Origin: JAICKM01 sp050998805
Lineage (GTDB): Bacteria; Chloroflexota; Chloroflexia; QHBQ01; JAICKM01
Reading direction: 5' to 3'
Assembly: GCA_050998805.1 (NCBI GenBank)
Contig: JBPCPV010000016.1
Coordinates: 1 to 64,000, forward strand
DNA length: 64,000 nt
A program made the position numbers and the translations under genes. How positions within the stretch are numbered: position 1 is the stretch's first letter; the number at the start of each line of letters is the position of its first letter. This document shows, in pieces, positions 33,886-41,846 of the stretch. The notes beneath the pieces were generated by a model. The model saw only the letters and a list, made by a program, of their open reading frames with translations. It was not told where the DNA came from and searched no databases.

Positions 33886-35663
33886 GGCGTCATCTCGTCG
33901 TACTCGTCGGCTACGCCGCGCTCACAATGTTGCTCACCTGGCCCCTCGCGGCAGAGTTCGGCACGGCGGTGCCCGGCGGCGGCGACGCCTGGCAGCATAT
34001 CTGGAACCTCTGGTGGATGCGTAAAGCCCTCGCCGACCTGCACACCAACCCCTTTTACACAAACTACCTATACTATCCACACGGCGTCACGCTGCTGTTC
34101 CACACCCTGGTGCCGCTCGAAGGCGCGCTCACAGTCCCCTTCCAGCTTGCCGGAGTGGACCTGGTGCCGCTCTACAACGGTCTGCTCGCGCTCTCCTTTG
34201 TGCTCGCCGGTTACGCCACATGGCTGCTGGTGCGCGACCTGACAGGCTGTGACGGGGCGGCGTTTGTCGCCGGGGCCGCCTTCGCGTTCTGCCCTTACCA
34301 CCTCGGCCACCTGCTCGGCCACCTGAACCTCGCCTCGTTGCAGTGGATACCATTCTACCTCTGGACGCTCTTCCGCGCCTGTGGAGCGCCGGGGAGTGCT
34401 CTTTCTGTGTCACATCGAAGCATCTGGTGGGCAGTGGTCGCGGGTATCTTTCTGGCGGCTAATGCGTTCACGGAATTGATCTATGTGGCGTTCCTCGGCG
34501 TGTTCACCGCAGGCTACCTGCTCTGGCGGCTGCTCGCGGAGACGCGGGGGCGCGACGGGTTGAGGGCCTGGGGGCCGACAGCGGTGCGGCTGGCGGTGAT
34601 GGGGGCGGTGTTCGGGGCGCTCGCCGGGCCGTTGCTCTACATCATCGCGGTCGCCGAACAGGGGCAGACCTGGATGACGCTGCCGCCGCGCGAAACCCTC
34701 GTCTATTCGTCGGACCTGGTCGACTCCTTCGTTCCGTCTGCGCTCCACACATTCTGGTCAGCCCCCGCGAAGGCGCTCGAAAAGGCGTATCCCCAGCGGG
34801 ACACGGCGGAGCGGTCGGTCTTCCTCGGCTACACGACGCTCCTGGTGGGGGCGGCGGGGCTGGCGGCCTTCCGGCGGCGGCGGGGAGTGTGGTTTTGGGC
34901 GGCGGCGGCGGTCGTGGCGTGGCTGCTTTCGCTCGGCCCGGTGATGCATGTCCTGGGACACAGCAGCTTCAGCGTCTTCGGCTCGACGATACCGATGCCC
35001 TATCTCGCGCTCTACAGCCTGGTGCCGGGCTTCAGCGTGATGCGGGTGCCGGCGCGGTTCGTCGTGCTGGCGAGCCTGGCGCTTGCCGTGCTGGTCGGCT
35101 ACGCACTCTCCGGCTGGAGCGACTGGCTGTCTGCCAGGCAGGTAAAGGACGAGGCCAAACCCCGCCGACCGCCGGTGCGCCCACTGGTCTATGCCCTCGT
35201 CACCGCTCTGATCGCGCTCGATTCGCTCTCGGTGCCCTACCCGATGGCCGCCGTCGGCTACCACATCCAGTTCTACGAGCGCATCGCCAAGCAGCCCGGC
35301 GACTTCGCGCTGCTCGAGCTGCCACTCCGCCCGATGTCCGACTACATGTCGTACCAGACGGTCCACGGCCACCCTATCGTCTACGGCTACCTGTCGCGCC
35401 AGCCGCCCGACAGCTTCGTGGGGGGCACCCCGGTACTCCACTGGCTGTTGAACACCACACCGGTCTCCGCGCTCTCCGCCGGGGACGCGGCTGCCGGAGC
35501 AACTGCCCTGCACGGCGCGGGCATACGCTACGTCGTCGTCCACTGGTGGGCCTTCACCGACGCGGAAGCCGCCGCGATGCGCGCCAAACTCGCCGCCATG
35601 TTCCCCGGCCAGACCCCCGAAGACGACCCGGCGGATCGCATGGCAATTTACACCACGCGGTAG
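33882..35663 (+). CDS. GT-C-like polytopic membrane protein, intact paralogue
   Basis: The 593-residue protein starts at a TTG that overlaps the previous stop (TTGA). It has about ten hydrophobic helices. An N-terminal helix ends LLTWPLAAEFG and is followed by an acidic loop GGGDAWQHIWNLWW and FYTNYLYYPHG. Later come SVMRVPARFVVLASLAL and a soluble C-terminal domain with YQTVHGHPIVYGYLSRQPPDS. The same blocks occur in the frameshifted gene at 23782-25991. The early aspartate in a first extracytoplasmic loop and the overall layout recall GT-C glycosyltransferases using lipid-linked sugars, but no activity is established. Confidence 0.75.
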   Translation: MRRHLVVLVGYAALTMLLTWPLAAEFGTAVPGGGDAWQHIWNLWWMRKALADLHTNPFYTNYLYYPHGVTLLFHTLVPLEGALTVPFQLAGVDLVPLYNGLLALSFVLAGYATWLLVRDLTGCDGAAFVAGAAFAFCPYHLGHLLGHLNLASLQWIPFYLWTLFRACGAPGSALSVSHRSIWWAVVAGIFLAANAFTELIYVAFLGVFTAGYLLWRLLAETRGRDGLRAWGPTAVRLAVMGAVFGALAGPLLYIIAVAEQGQTWMTLPPRETLVYSSDLVDSFVPSALHTFWSAPAKALEKAYPQRDTAERSVFLGYTTLLVGAAGLAAFRRRRGVWFWAAAAVVAWLLSLGPVMHVLGHSSFSVFGSTIPMPYLALYSLVPGFSVMRVPARFVVLASLALAVLVGYALSGWSDWLSARQVKDEAKPRRPPVRPLVYALVTALIALDSLSVPYPMAAVGYHIQFYERIAKQPGDFALLELPLRPMSDYMSYQTVHGHPIVYGYLSRQPPDSFVGGTPVLHWLLNTTPVSALSAGDAAAGATALHGAGIRYVVVHWWAFTDAEAAAMRAKLAAMFPGQTPEDDPADRMAIYTTR

Positions 35664-35670
35664 CAGCGAG

Positions 35671-35705
35671 TGGTTAGTGTTTGGTGTTTGGTGTTTGGTG
35701 GTTAG
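35671..35705. repeat. Heptanucleotide array (TGGTTAG, TGTTTGG x3, TGGTTAG)
   Basis: Five in-phase units, the outer two identical and the three inner ones perfect copies. They lie 48 bases before a TATACT -10 box (35754-35759) of the small basic protein gene. Confidence 0.85.
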
Positions 35706-35788
35706 GGGGGAAAGTTCGGTCTGTAGATGGATGTGGAATGGTGGGGGATGGGGTATACTATCGCAGAGGGCGAACGGAGGTGAAAAGA

Positions 35789-35950
35789 GTGCCCAAGATT
35801 GATAAGGCCGAGCGCCGGGAGCGCAAGAAGCGCAAGCAGATAGACGGTAAGTTCCAGAACGTGCGGTACAACACGCGCCGGGCCGGCGAGGGTTTGCTGC
35901 GCCGTGAAGTCGAGCGGACCACGCGCTTGAAGAAAGAGGAGCGTTCTTGA
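35789..35950 (+). CDS. Small basic protein, 53 aa
   Basis: The product is strongly basic and probably helical (MPKIDKAERRERKKRKQ..., ending RTTRLKKEERS), with about 40 percent Lys/Arg. GGAGG lies eight bases before the GTG start, and a TATACT box lies about 30 bases upstream, so expression looks real. It could bind RNA or DNA, but I recognise no family. It precedes the STAS/anti-sigma cassette by 59 bases. Confidence 0.6.
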   Translation: MPKIDKAERRERKKRKQIDGKFQNVRYNTRRAGEGLLRREVERTTRLKKEERS

Positions 35951-36009
35951 CAATGCCGCAGAATCGTGCTAAGGTCACCGTGGCTAGGGTTAAGTAAAGG
36001 AACACGGAC

Positions 36010-36387
36010 TTGGCTCAGGAACTGAAAGTAAGCACACGGCAGGTGCCCGAGGCAACAACCCTCGACTTGCAGGGTGATCTGACGGGGCTCGCCGACGCGG
36101 ACCTGATGCGCGCCTATCATGCGGCGGTCGCTTCGGGTGCCGCAAACCTTGTGCTGAACTTCGTCGGCACCGAATACATCAACAGCGCAGGGATCGGCAT
36201 AATCATAAGCCTGCTGACCGAGGCCCGCGCCGCCGGCGTGACGCTGGTTATCTGCGGCCTCAGCCCGCACTACCAGAAGATATTCCGCATGGTGGGGCTG
36301 ACACAGTATGCCGAGGTCTTCGAGACCGAGGCGGCGGCAATCGAAGACCTCATGAGCCGTGGCAGTGGGGCATCCGCTACACTATGA
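36010..36387 (+). CDS. STAS-domain anti-sigma factor antagonist (first copy)
   Basis: The 125-residue STAS protein resembles SpoIIAA/RsbV antagonists. The phosphorylatable serine is in EYINSAGIGI, the expected site of the partner kinase. In this class the unphosphorylated antagonist binds the kinase and frees a sigma factor or other target. The TTG start is preceded by AAAGGA at nine bases. It overlaps the kinase gene by ATGA, and a second STAS gene follows that one. Confidence 0.88.
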   Translation: MAQELKVSTRQVPEATTLDLQGDLTGLADADLMRAYHAAVASGAANLVLNFVGTEYINSAGIGIIISLLTEARAAGVTLVICGLSPHYQKIFRMVGLTQYAEVFETEAAAIEDLMSRGSGASATL

Positions 36388-36812
36388 GCACCGACAAGCG
36401 TGTGGTCCAGCTGCACATCCCCAGCGAGCTTGGCTACGAAAAGGTCGCCATGGGGGCGGCGCAGAGCCTGGCCCAGCGCATGGGCTTCAGCAACGGCCGT
36501 ATACTCGACCTGCAAACCGCTATCGCCGAGGCTTGCATAAACGCGATGGAGCACGGCAACCGGCTGAACGCCGCGCAACGGGTCGAAGTCATCTTCACTG
36601 TAGAAGAAAACGCCCTGGCGGTCGACGTCAACGATAAGGGCAAAGGCGCGGAGTTCGGCGAGCCGGAGCTAGGCACTCACGACAAGCACCGCGGCATGGG
36701 GATGTACATCATCAAGCAGTTGGTTGACGAGGTGGAATGGCAGGCGCAGCCGCATGGGCAGGTGCGTATGGTGATCTACCTCGAGCGGGACAATGGGGCC
36801 GCCGGTGAATAA
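36384..36812 (+). CDS. Anti-sigma regulatory serine/threonine kinase (GHKL ATPase)
   Basis: The 142-residue protein is a stand-alone HATPase_c kinase of the RsbW/SpoIIAB type. The N-box is EACINAMEHGNR, the G1 motif VDVNDKGKG, and the G2 motif HRGMGMYIIKQL. It would phosphorylate the adjacent STAS proteins and sequester a target, usually a sigma factor. No sigma factor gene is nearby, so the output may be another regulator. It is sandwiched, with overlapping starts and stops, between two STAS genes. Confidence 0.9.
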   Translation: MSTDKRVVQLHIPSELGYEKVAMGAAQSLAQRMGFSNGRILDLQTAIAEACINAMEHGNRLNAAQRVEVIFTVEENALAVDVNDKGKGAEFGEPELGTHDKHRGMGMYIIKQLVDEVEWQAQPHGQVRMVIYLERDNGAAGE

Positions 36813-37197
36813 GCGTGACACAATAGAGCATAGGGACACGGGCACCGGTGGGGAATCGCAGATTACGCTCCGCCCACTGCCCGACGCGACGATCATAGAC
36901 CTGAAAGGCGACGTGACCAGCTTCTCGGACGCTGGCCTGCACGCCGGCTTCGACAAGGCGTCGGCGCGGGGCCTGACGTTCATCATCCTGAACTTCACCG
37001 GCGTGGAGTACGTCAACAGCGCAGGGATCGCCACCGTGATTTCGCTGCTCTCGGAGGCCCGGAGCCGGGAGCAACAGTTGCTGATCGTCGGCCTCAGCCC
37101 GCACTACCAGAAGATATTCCGCATGGTCGGCGTGGCCCGCTATGCCGAGATATTCGAGACGGAGGACGAGGCGCTGGCGAGGGTCGTGTCGAGCTAA
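36793..37197 (+). CDS. STAS-domain anti-sigma factor antagonist (second copy)
   Basis: The 134-residue STAS protein is a close paralogue of the first. The serine is in EYVNSAGIAT, and the GLSPHYQKIFRMVG segment is identical, encoded by 39 identical bases (37089-37127 and 36255-36293). The ATG overlaps the kinase gene by 20 bases; a GTG four codons later is an alternative. Its last bases overlap the convergent SH3 gene. Two antagonists around one kinase suggest two inputs or dosage control, which is inference. Confidence 0.87.
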   Translation: MGPPVNKRDTIEHRDTGTGGESQITLRPLPDATIIDLKGDVTSFSDAGLHAGFDKASARGLTFIILNFTGVEYVNSAGIATVISLLSEARSREQQLLIVGLSPHYQKIFRMVGVARYAEIFETEDEALARVVSS

Positions 37198-37835
37198 GGC
37201 CCCGATGCCGGTGCCACATATTGCGCCGGAACCCAGCCGGTTTGCGGGCTGTTGCTCTGCGTGCGGACGTTGCGCCAGGCCTTGCCGTCGGTCGTCACGT
37301 CGAGGCCGACAAGCGCGAGGATAGTCTTTTCGGGCACGGCGATGGTGCGGTTCGAGTTGTCCCGTGGGTCGGTGCGGATGTAGACGCCGCTCCCCCCGGT
37401 GTTGGTCACAACGACATAGCCTATGGGGGCGGGCGGCGGTGGCGGTGGGAACGTGGCGGTGGGTATGGCGGGTACTGCGGACGGTGTGGGGCTGGGCGGT
37501 AACGCAGTGGGCGCGGGCAGAGCGGTCGGCGCGGGAGGCTCGGCGGTCAGCGTTGGCGTGAGTTCGGGAGCGGGCAGGGGCGTCACCCCGCCGAGGTCGG
37601 CTTCGGGCGTGCCGCCGGGCGTGGGCGTCGTGAGGCTGAACAGCGCCGGTAGCTGGATCGCCTGAATCTTCGCGGTGAGGGCCGGAGCGACTACCTGGGC
37701 GAAGAAAAAGAAGCCGATCAGCGCGGCCACCGCGACCAGGCTGAGGCCGGAGCAGCCGACCCGGGCCGGTGGGCGGTAGAGCGGGCGGTCGCCGGAGTCG
37801 AGCGGCAGGCGTGGTGCGGGGGCGGGGCTGGGCAC
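37194..37835 (-). CDS. Membrane-anchored SH3-domain protein
   Basis: The 213-residue protein has one N-terminal transmembrane helix (LSLVAVAALIGFFFFAQVV, ~residues 31-49), a ~75-residue Pro/Thr-rich spacer and a bacterial SH3-like domain (~140-210, with GVYIRTDPRDNSNR and GWVPAQYV). The SH3 part would be extracellular and may bind the wall. The GTG start lies three bases after the fmt stop, so it ends the def-moaDE-moaA-fmt operon. Confidence 0.75.
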   Translation of the reverse strand: MPSPAPAPRLPLDSGDRPLYRPPARVGCSGLSLVAVAALIGFFFFAQVVAPALTAKIQAIQLPALFSLTTPTPGGTPEADLGGVTPLPAPELTPTLTAEPPAPTALPAPTALPPSPTPSAVPAIPTATFPPPPPPAPIGYVVVTNTGGSGVYIRTDPRDNSNRTIAVPEKTILALVGLDVTTDGKAWRNVRTQSNSPQTGWVPAQYVAPASGP

Positions 37836-37838
37836 CGC

Positions 37839-38798
37839 CTACTCCAGGACCGCGCTGGCGAACGCAGGATAGCCGTGCAGGAAGCCGGTGGCTAGGACGG
37901 CGGGCTTGCCTTCGAGCTGCACCTGCCGGAGTTCGAGCCATCCCTCGCCGCAGCAGACCGCGAGCCGCCGCTCCCCACCCTCGGCGTTCGGCAGCAGCTC
38001 GGCCACGAGACGCACGCGCCCCGGCTCCCCACACCCGCCGGCATCGGGCAGCAGGGCGACGGCGAGGATCTTAAGGCGGCGGCCTACCCAGGCGGTGAAT
38101 GTGCCCGGCCAGGGGTCGTAGGCGCGGACCTGGCGCTCGAGCGCCGCTGCGGGCCGGGTCCATTCCATACGTCCGTCCTCCTTACTCAGCAGGCGGCAGA
38201 CAGTGACGCCCTCAGTCGGCTGGGGTTGGGCGCGAGCCTCTCCGCGCAGCACGCAGGCCAGCGTCTCGGCCAGCAGATCGGCACCTTGCTTGGCGAGGCG
38301 TGCGCCGAGGGTGGCCGCCGTGTCGTCGGGGGCGACAGGGGCCAGCTCCTGGGCGAGGAGGGGGCCACTGTCCATACCGGCGTCCATGCGGATCACGCTG
38401 ACGCCGGTTGTGGCGTCCCCCTCCAGGATCGCCGCGTTGATCGGTGTGGGGCCGCGCCAACGGGGGAGCAGCGACGGATGGAGGTTGAGGCAGCTGTAGG
38501 GCGGGATCTCGAGGACGGTGCGCCGCAGTATCTCACCGTAGGCCACCACGACAATCGCCGCGGGGTTCTCCTGCCTGATCTGCTCGACAGCCGCCGGGTC
38601 GCGCAACGTCGGAGGCTGGAGGACGGGCAAGCCCAACTCGGTCGCAGCCTGCTTCACGGGGGACGGCTGTGGGGCACCGCTCCGCCCTGCCGGACGGTCG
38701 GGCTGGGTCAGCACGGTCAGCGGGTAGCCTGCGGCGGCCAGGCGGCGGAGGCTGGGGACGGCGAAGGCGGGGGTGCCCATGAAGAGGATGGGTTGCAT
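37839..38798 (-). CDS. fmt: Methionyl-tRNA formyltransferase
   Basis: The 319-residue enzyme formylates initiator Met-tRNA using 10-formyltetrahydrofolate. Visible features are FMGTPAFAVPSLRRL at the N terminus, the folate/catalytic block LNLHPSLLPRWRGPTPI, and VIRMDAGMDSGPLL. The C-terminal OB-like domain has ALERQVRAYDPWPGTF. The length is normal. It starts four bases after the moaA stop. Its functional partner def lies upstream in the same operon. Confidence 0.95.
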   Translation of the reverse strand: MQPILFMGTPAFAVPSLRRLAAAGYPLTVLTQPDRPAGRSGAPQPSPVKQAATELGLPVLQPPTLRDPAAVEQIRQENPAAIVVVAYGEILRRTVLEIPPYSCLNLHPSLLPRWRGPTPINAAILEGDATTGVSVIRMDAGMDSGPLLAQELAPVAPDDTAATLGARLAKQGADLLAETLACVLRGEARAQPQPTEGVTVCRLLSKEDGRMEWTRPAAALERQVRAYDPWPGTFTAWVGRRLKILAVALLPDAGGCGEPGRVRLVAELLPNAEGGERRLAVCCGEGWLELRQVQLEGKPAVLATGFLHGYPAFASAVLE

Positions 38799-38802
38799 GG
38801 GG

Positions 38803-39810
38803 CTAACCGCCTATGTGCGACATCTCGACCTTCGGGGCGCGCGCCGTCGCCAGGGTGCGGATCTCGGAGTAGCGGTCGCCTCGCAGCCTCCAGACACGGC
38901 CCAGGAGCGCGGCGATCTCGTCGTCGGATGCCCCGGCGCGCAGTGGGGCGCGAAAGTCGGTGCCCACCTGCGCGAAGAGGCAGGTGTAGAGGCTGCCCTC
39001 AGACGACAGGCGGGCGCGGGTGCAGGCCCCGCAGAACGGCTGGGTGACCGAGGTGATGACGCCGATCTCGCCCTTGCCGTCCTTATATCGCCAGCGGCGG
39101 GCGACCTCGCCCCGGTAGTTCGGGTCGGCCGGCTCTAGCGGGAGTTCGGCGTCGATCATGCGGACAATCTCTGCGCCGCTCACAACGTCGTCGAGCCGCC
39201 AGCCGTTCGTGGAGCCGACATCCATGTACTCGATGAAGCGCAGGATGTAGCCGGTCTCGCGGAAGTAGCGCGCCATCTCGACGACCGAGGCGTCGTTCGC
39301 GCCCCGCTTGACGACCATGTTGATCTTGATCGGCCAAAGTCCGGCGGCGCGGGCGGCCTCTATCCCCGCCAGCACACGCTCGACAGGGAAATCCACGTCG
39401 TTCAACGCCTTGAATACGGAATTGTCGAGCGAGTCGAGGCTGACGGTGATCCGGCGGAGGCCGGAGTCTTTGAGGGCCTGGGCCTTCTTGACGAGGAGTG
39501 AGCCGTTGGTGGTCAGCGTGAGGTCTTGCAGGCCGGGCAGTGGAGCCAGCATGGCGACGAGCTTCTCGATGTCGCGGCGGACAAGCGGCTCGCCTCCGGT
39601 TAGCCGGATCTTTTCGACGCCATGGGCGATGAAGATACGGGCCAGCCGTGTGATCTCCTCGAACGTGAGCAGTTCGCCGGGCGGCAGGAAGCGGAAATCG
39701 TGGCCGAAGACCTCTTTCGGCATACAGTAGGTACATCGGAAGTTGCAGCGATCCGTGACTGAGATACGCAAGTCACGGAGCGGGCGGTTTAGCGTGTCGG
39801 TAAGTGTCAC
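38803..39810 (-). CDS. moaA: GTP 3',8-cyclase MoaA
   Basis: The 335-residue radical SAM enzyme converts GTP to 3',8-cyclo-GTP, the first step of molybdenum cofactor synthesis. The N-terminal SAM cluster is CNFRCTYC, followed by IRLTGGEPLVRRD. The second cluster is in the C-terminal FCGACTRARLSSEG with a later TCLF cysteine. The terminal sequence ends in GG, as needed in MoaA. The GTG at 39810 has AAAGGA upstream and gives the usual N terminus (LTDTLNRPLRDLRIS); longer frames have no ribosome site. Confidence 0.94.
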   Translation of the reverse strand: MTLTDTLNRPLRDLRISVTDRCNFRCTYCMPKEVFGHDFRFLPPGELLTFEEITRLARIFIAHGVEKIRLTGGEPLVRRDIEKLVAMLAPLPGLQDLTLTTNGSLLVKKAQALKDSGLRRITVSLDSLDNSVFKALNDVDFPVERVLAGIEAARAAGLWPIKINMVVKRGANDASVVEMARYFRETGYILRFIEYMDVGSTNGWRLDDVVSGAEIVRMIDAELPLEPADPNYRGEVARRWRYKDGKGEIGVITSVTQPFCGACTRARLSSEGSLYTCLFAQVGTDFRAPLRAGASDDEIAALLGRVWRLRGDRYSEIRTLATARAPKVEMSHIGG

Positions 39811-39842
39811 CGGTATCCTTTCTGGACGGGTAATAGTGGGCA

Positions 39843-40301
39843 CTAACCGGCACCCTGGCCGATCCAGGCACTGCCGTCGTCGTACCACTCTTTTTTCCAG
39901 ACCGGCACCGTGGCTTTGAGCCGGTCGAGCGCCTCCGCGCAGGCGGCGAAAGCCTCGGCCCGATGGGGCGCGGCGACCGCGATCACGACGCTGATCTCGC
40001 CGATAGCGAGCCGCCCGGTGCGGTGGCGGATGCCGATGCCGTGCAGCCCGTACTTGGCGGCGACATCTTCGCTGAGCGCGCGCATCTCGTGTTCGGCGAG
40101 GTCGGGGTAAGCCTCATATTCGAGCGCGACGACCTGGCGGCCCAAGTGGTTATCGCGCACCAGGCCGACGAACGTCACGACGGCTCCGTCGGCGTTCGTG
40201 CCGACCTCTGCGACCAACCGGTCCAGGGAGAGGGGCGCATCGGTGACCTCGAACGGGCCGAGGGCGGGGCCTGCCGCAGCCGGCATCTGCTCGGCGCTCA
40301 C
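39843..40301 (-). CDS. moaE: Molybdopterin synthase catalytic subunit
   Basis: The 152-residue protein is the large subunit of molybdopterin synthase, which inserts the dithiolene sulfurs into precursor Z using MoaD thiocarboxylate. Family blocks are GAVVTFVGLVRDNHLG, LEYEAYPDLAEHEM, IRHRTGRLAIGE and the active-site lysine in VPVWKKEWYDDG. The GTG start overlaps the moaD stop (GTGA); longer frames would overlap moaD heavily. Confidence 0.93.
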   Translation of the reverse strand: MSAEQMPAAAGPALGPFEVTDAPLSLDRLVAEVGTNADGAVVTFVGLVRDNHLGRQVVALEYEAYPDLAEHEMRALSEDVAAKYGLHGIGIRHRTGRLAIGEISVVIAVAAPHRAEAFAACAEALDRLKATVPVWKKEWYDDGSAWIGQGAG

Positions 40302-40552
40302 CCGCCGCTCACCGGTGGCAAGAAGGCCACTGTGTCGCCGTCGTGCAGGGGGGTGTCGGCCTTCGCCCAGCCTCCGTTGACGGCGTAGGCGGTGTAGGCG
40401 GCCGCCGCGCTCGCCGCCCCCAACTGCGGGTGGGCGACAAGCAGGTGCTGCCATAGCTCGCCGACTGCGGTGCCGGCGGGCACCTCGACCCGGGCCTGCG
40501 GCCTGCCGGCGGTCTCTCTGTAGAGCGCGAAAAACCGTGCTGTGATTACCAT
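40298..40552 (-). CDS. moaD: Molybdopterin synthase sulfur carrier subunit
   Basis: The 84-residue ubiquitin-like protein ends in the required Gly-Gly (PPVSGG), the site of thiocarboxylation. It has the N-terminal ITARFFALYRETAG strand and a TVAFLPP block before the tail. It delivers sulfur to MoaE. Its ATG overlaps the def stop (TAATG), and its stop overlaps moaE, so the three are translationally coupled. Confidence 0.92.
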   Translation of the reverse strand: MVITARFFALYRETAGRPQARVEVPAGTAVGELWQHLLVAHPQLGAASAAAAYTAYAVNGGWAKADTPLHDGDTVAFLPPVSGG

Positions 40553-41109
40553 TAGCTACTCAGCGCGAGGTCGTTGGCGGGGGCGACTTCGCCGGCCACG
40601 GCGGCCTCGCGGGGAGGCAGCTTGCGGAGGGTGGAAATGTCCTCCACGCGGTCGGTGAAGAGTATGCCGTCGAGGTGGTCAATCTCGTGCTGTAGGCAGC
40701 GCGCGAATAGGCCCTCGGCCTTCAGCTTCGTCTGCTTGCCCTCCAGCGTCTGCGCCTTCACCGTCACGCTTGCGTAGCGCGGCACGTCGCCGATCCAGCC
40801 GGGGAGGCTCAGGCAGGCTTCGGAACCTACCTGGCGGCCCTTTCCCTCGACCAGTTCGGGGTTGCAGAGAGCCATGCGGACCGCAGGGCTGCCGGGCGCG
40901 TCTTCCGCAGGGGTCGGCGTCAGCTCGACGACGATGATCCGGATGAGTTTGTCGATCTGGTTGGCGGCGAGGCCAATGCCGTTGGCGACGCGCATGGTCT
41001 CGAACATGTCGGCGGCCAGCTTTTTGAGGCTGGGGTCGAATTGCTTGATCTTGTGCGCCTGTTTCCGCAGGGTTGGGTTGTCATCCGTAATGATGTCGAG
41101 TATAGCCAT
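40552..41109 (-). CDS. def: Peptide deformylase
   Basis: The 185-residue metalloenzyme removes the formyl group from nascent proteins. Motif I is GIGLAANQ, motif II is EACLSLPG (a Gly-to-Ala variant of the usual EGCLS, with the metal-binding cysteine kept), and motif III is QHEIDHLDG. The start at MAILDIITDD is chosen because AGGAG lies eight bases upstream. It is the first gene of the operon with moaD, moaE, moaA and fmt. Confidence 0.94.
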   Translation of the reverse strand: MAILDIITDDNPTLRKQAHKIKQFDPSLKKLAADMFETMRVANGIGLAANQIDKLIRIIVVELTPTPAEDAPGSPAVRMALCNPELVEGKGRQVGSEACLSLPGWIGDVPRYASVTVKAQTLEGKQTKLKAEGLFARCLQHEIDHLDGILFTDRVEDISTLRKLPPREAAVAGEVAPANDLALSS

Positions 41110-41170
41110 GTCGCACTCTCCTGCGCCCGCTCCGGGCAACGAATCTTCTGCCCTAATCATACCACATTTC

Positions 41171-41199
41171 TTGCTATTTCTGCTGACGCTGGATAGAAT
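41171..41199 (+). promoter_or_regulatory. Promoter of the 157-aa membrane protein gene
   Basis: TTGCTA (41171-41176), a 17-base spacer and TAGAAT (41194-41199), 44 bases before the start codon. Confidence 0.6.
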
Positions 41200-41243
41200 G
41201 TAGAGGTAAGGACAAGACAGGAACGGAAAGGGGGTTTACCACA

Positions 41244-41717
41244 ATGCTTGACACAACATTCGCGCTCCTCGTCGCGGCGGCTACTGTGAACGGGATACTT
41301 GCAGGAGCCAGTCTTGACCAGTCGATCAAGCAGCTACCGGCTCGGCATCGTATAGGTGCAATAGCGTTTTCCGTTTACAGCAGGGCCGCAGATCTGGGGA
41401 ACGGCATTGTGTGGTATGCCTCTATCGGCATAGGCGCGGCGCTCCTGTCGGTTCTGGCAGCGATTGCGGCCTACTTCCAGGGTGCCGGTGCCGCAGAGGG
41501 CTTACCGATCTACCTGGCAGCGGTGTTGTCGGTGCTCCACTCGCTTGCCACGGCGCGGGCGGCCCCCACCAACTTCGAGCAGCGGTGCCACGAGAATGAC
41601 GAAGCGGCTCTTAGCTCGATATTTGACCGCTTTGCGCGCTGGCAGACGCTCCGCGCCTTCTTACAGGTGCTTACCTTTATCACGCTTCTGTGGGCAATAG
41701 TGGCTTATCCACGATGA
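41244..41717 (+). CDS. Four-helix membrane protein of unknown function
   Basis: The 157-residue protein has four hydrophobic helices (~4-22, 57-80, 86-102, 136-155). Short loops include GASLDQSIKQLPARHRIG and a polar C-proximal segment with NFEQRCHENDEAALSSIF. I do not recognise a named family, though the layout resembles small DUF1772-like proteins. GAAAGGGGG precedes the ATG. It is monocistronic, with its own promoter and the next gene's promoter following. Confidence 0.7.
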   Translation: MLDTTFALLVAAATVNGILAGASLDQSIKQLPARHRIGAIAFSVYSRAADLGNGIVWYASIGIGAALLSVLAAIAAYFQGAGAAEGLPIYLAAVLSVLHSLATARAAPTNFEQRCHENDEAALSSIFDRFARWQTLRAFLQVLTFITLLWAIVAYPR

Positions 41718-41733
41718 GAACAGCCGGCCTGGA

Positions 41734-41762
41734 TTGACGCAAACCGCAGGAGGTGGTATAGT
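41734..41762 (+). promoter_or_regulatory. Promoter of the SH3-protein gene
   Basis: TTGACG (41734-41739), a 17-base spacer and TATAGT (41757-41762) start right after the previous gene and leave a leader of about 78 bases. Confidence 0.7.
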
Positions 41763-41846
41763 CAGGGCGGCGCTATAGACTACTACGATGGCGTCGTTTC
41801 CAGCCTCCGGGCAAGAGGCTTGACGACGGTGAAGGGAGCCGCTTCG

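Noticed and set aside
41415..41700. Short arginine-rich frames inside the 157-aa membrane protein gene.
   Set aside because: They are alternate-frame shadows of a gene with promoter, ribosome site and clear membrane helices.
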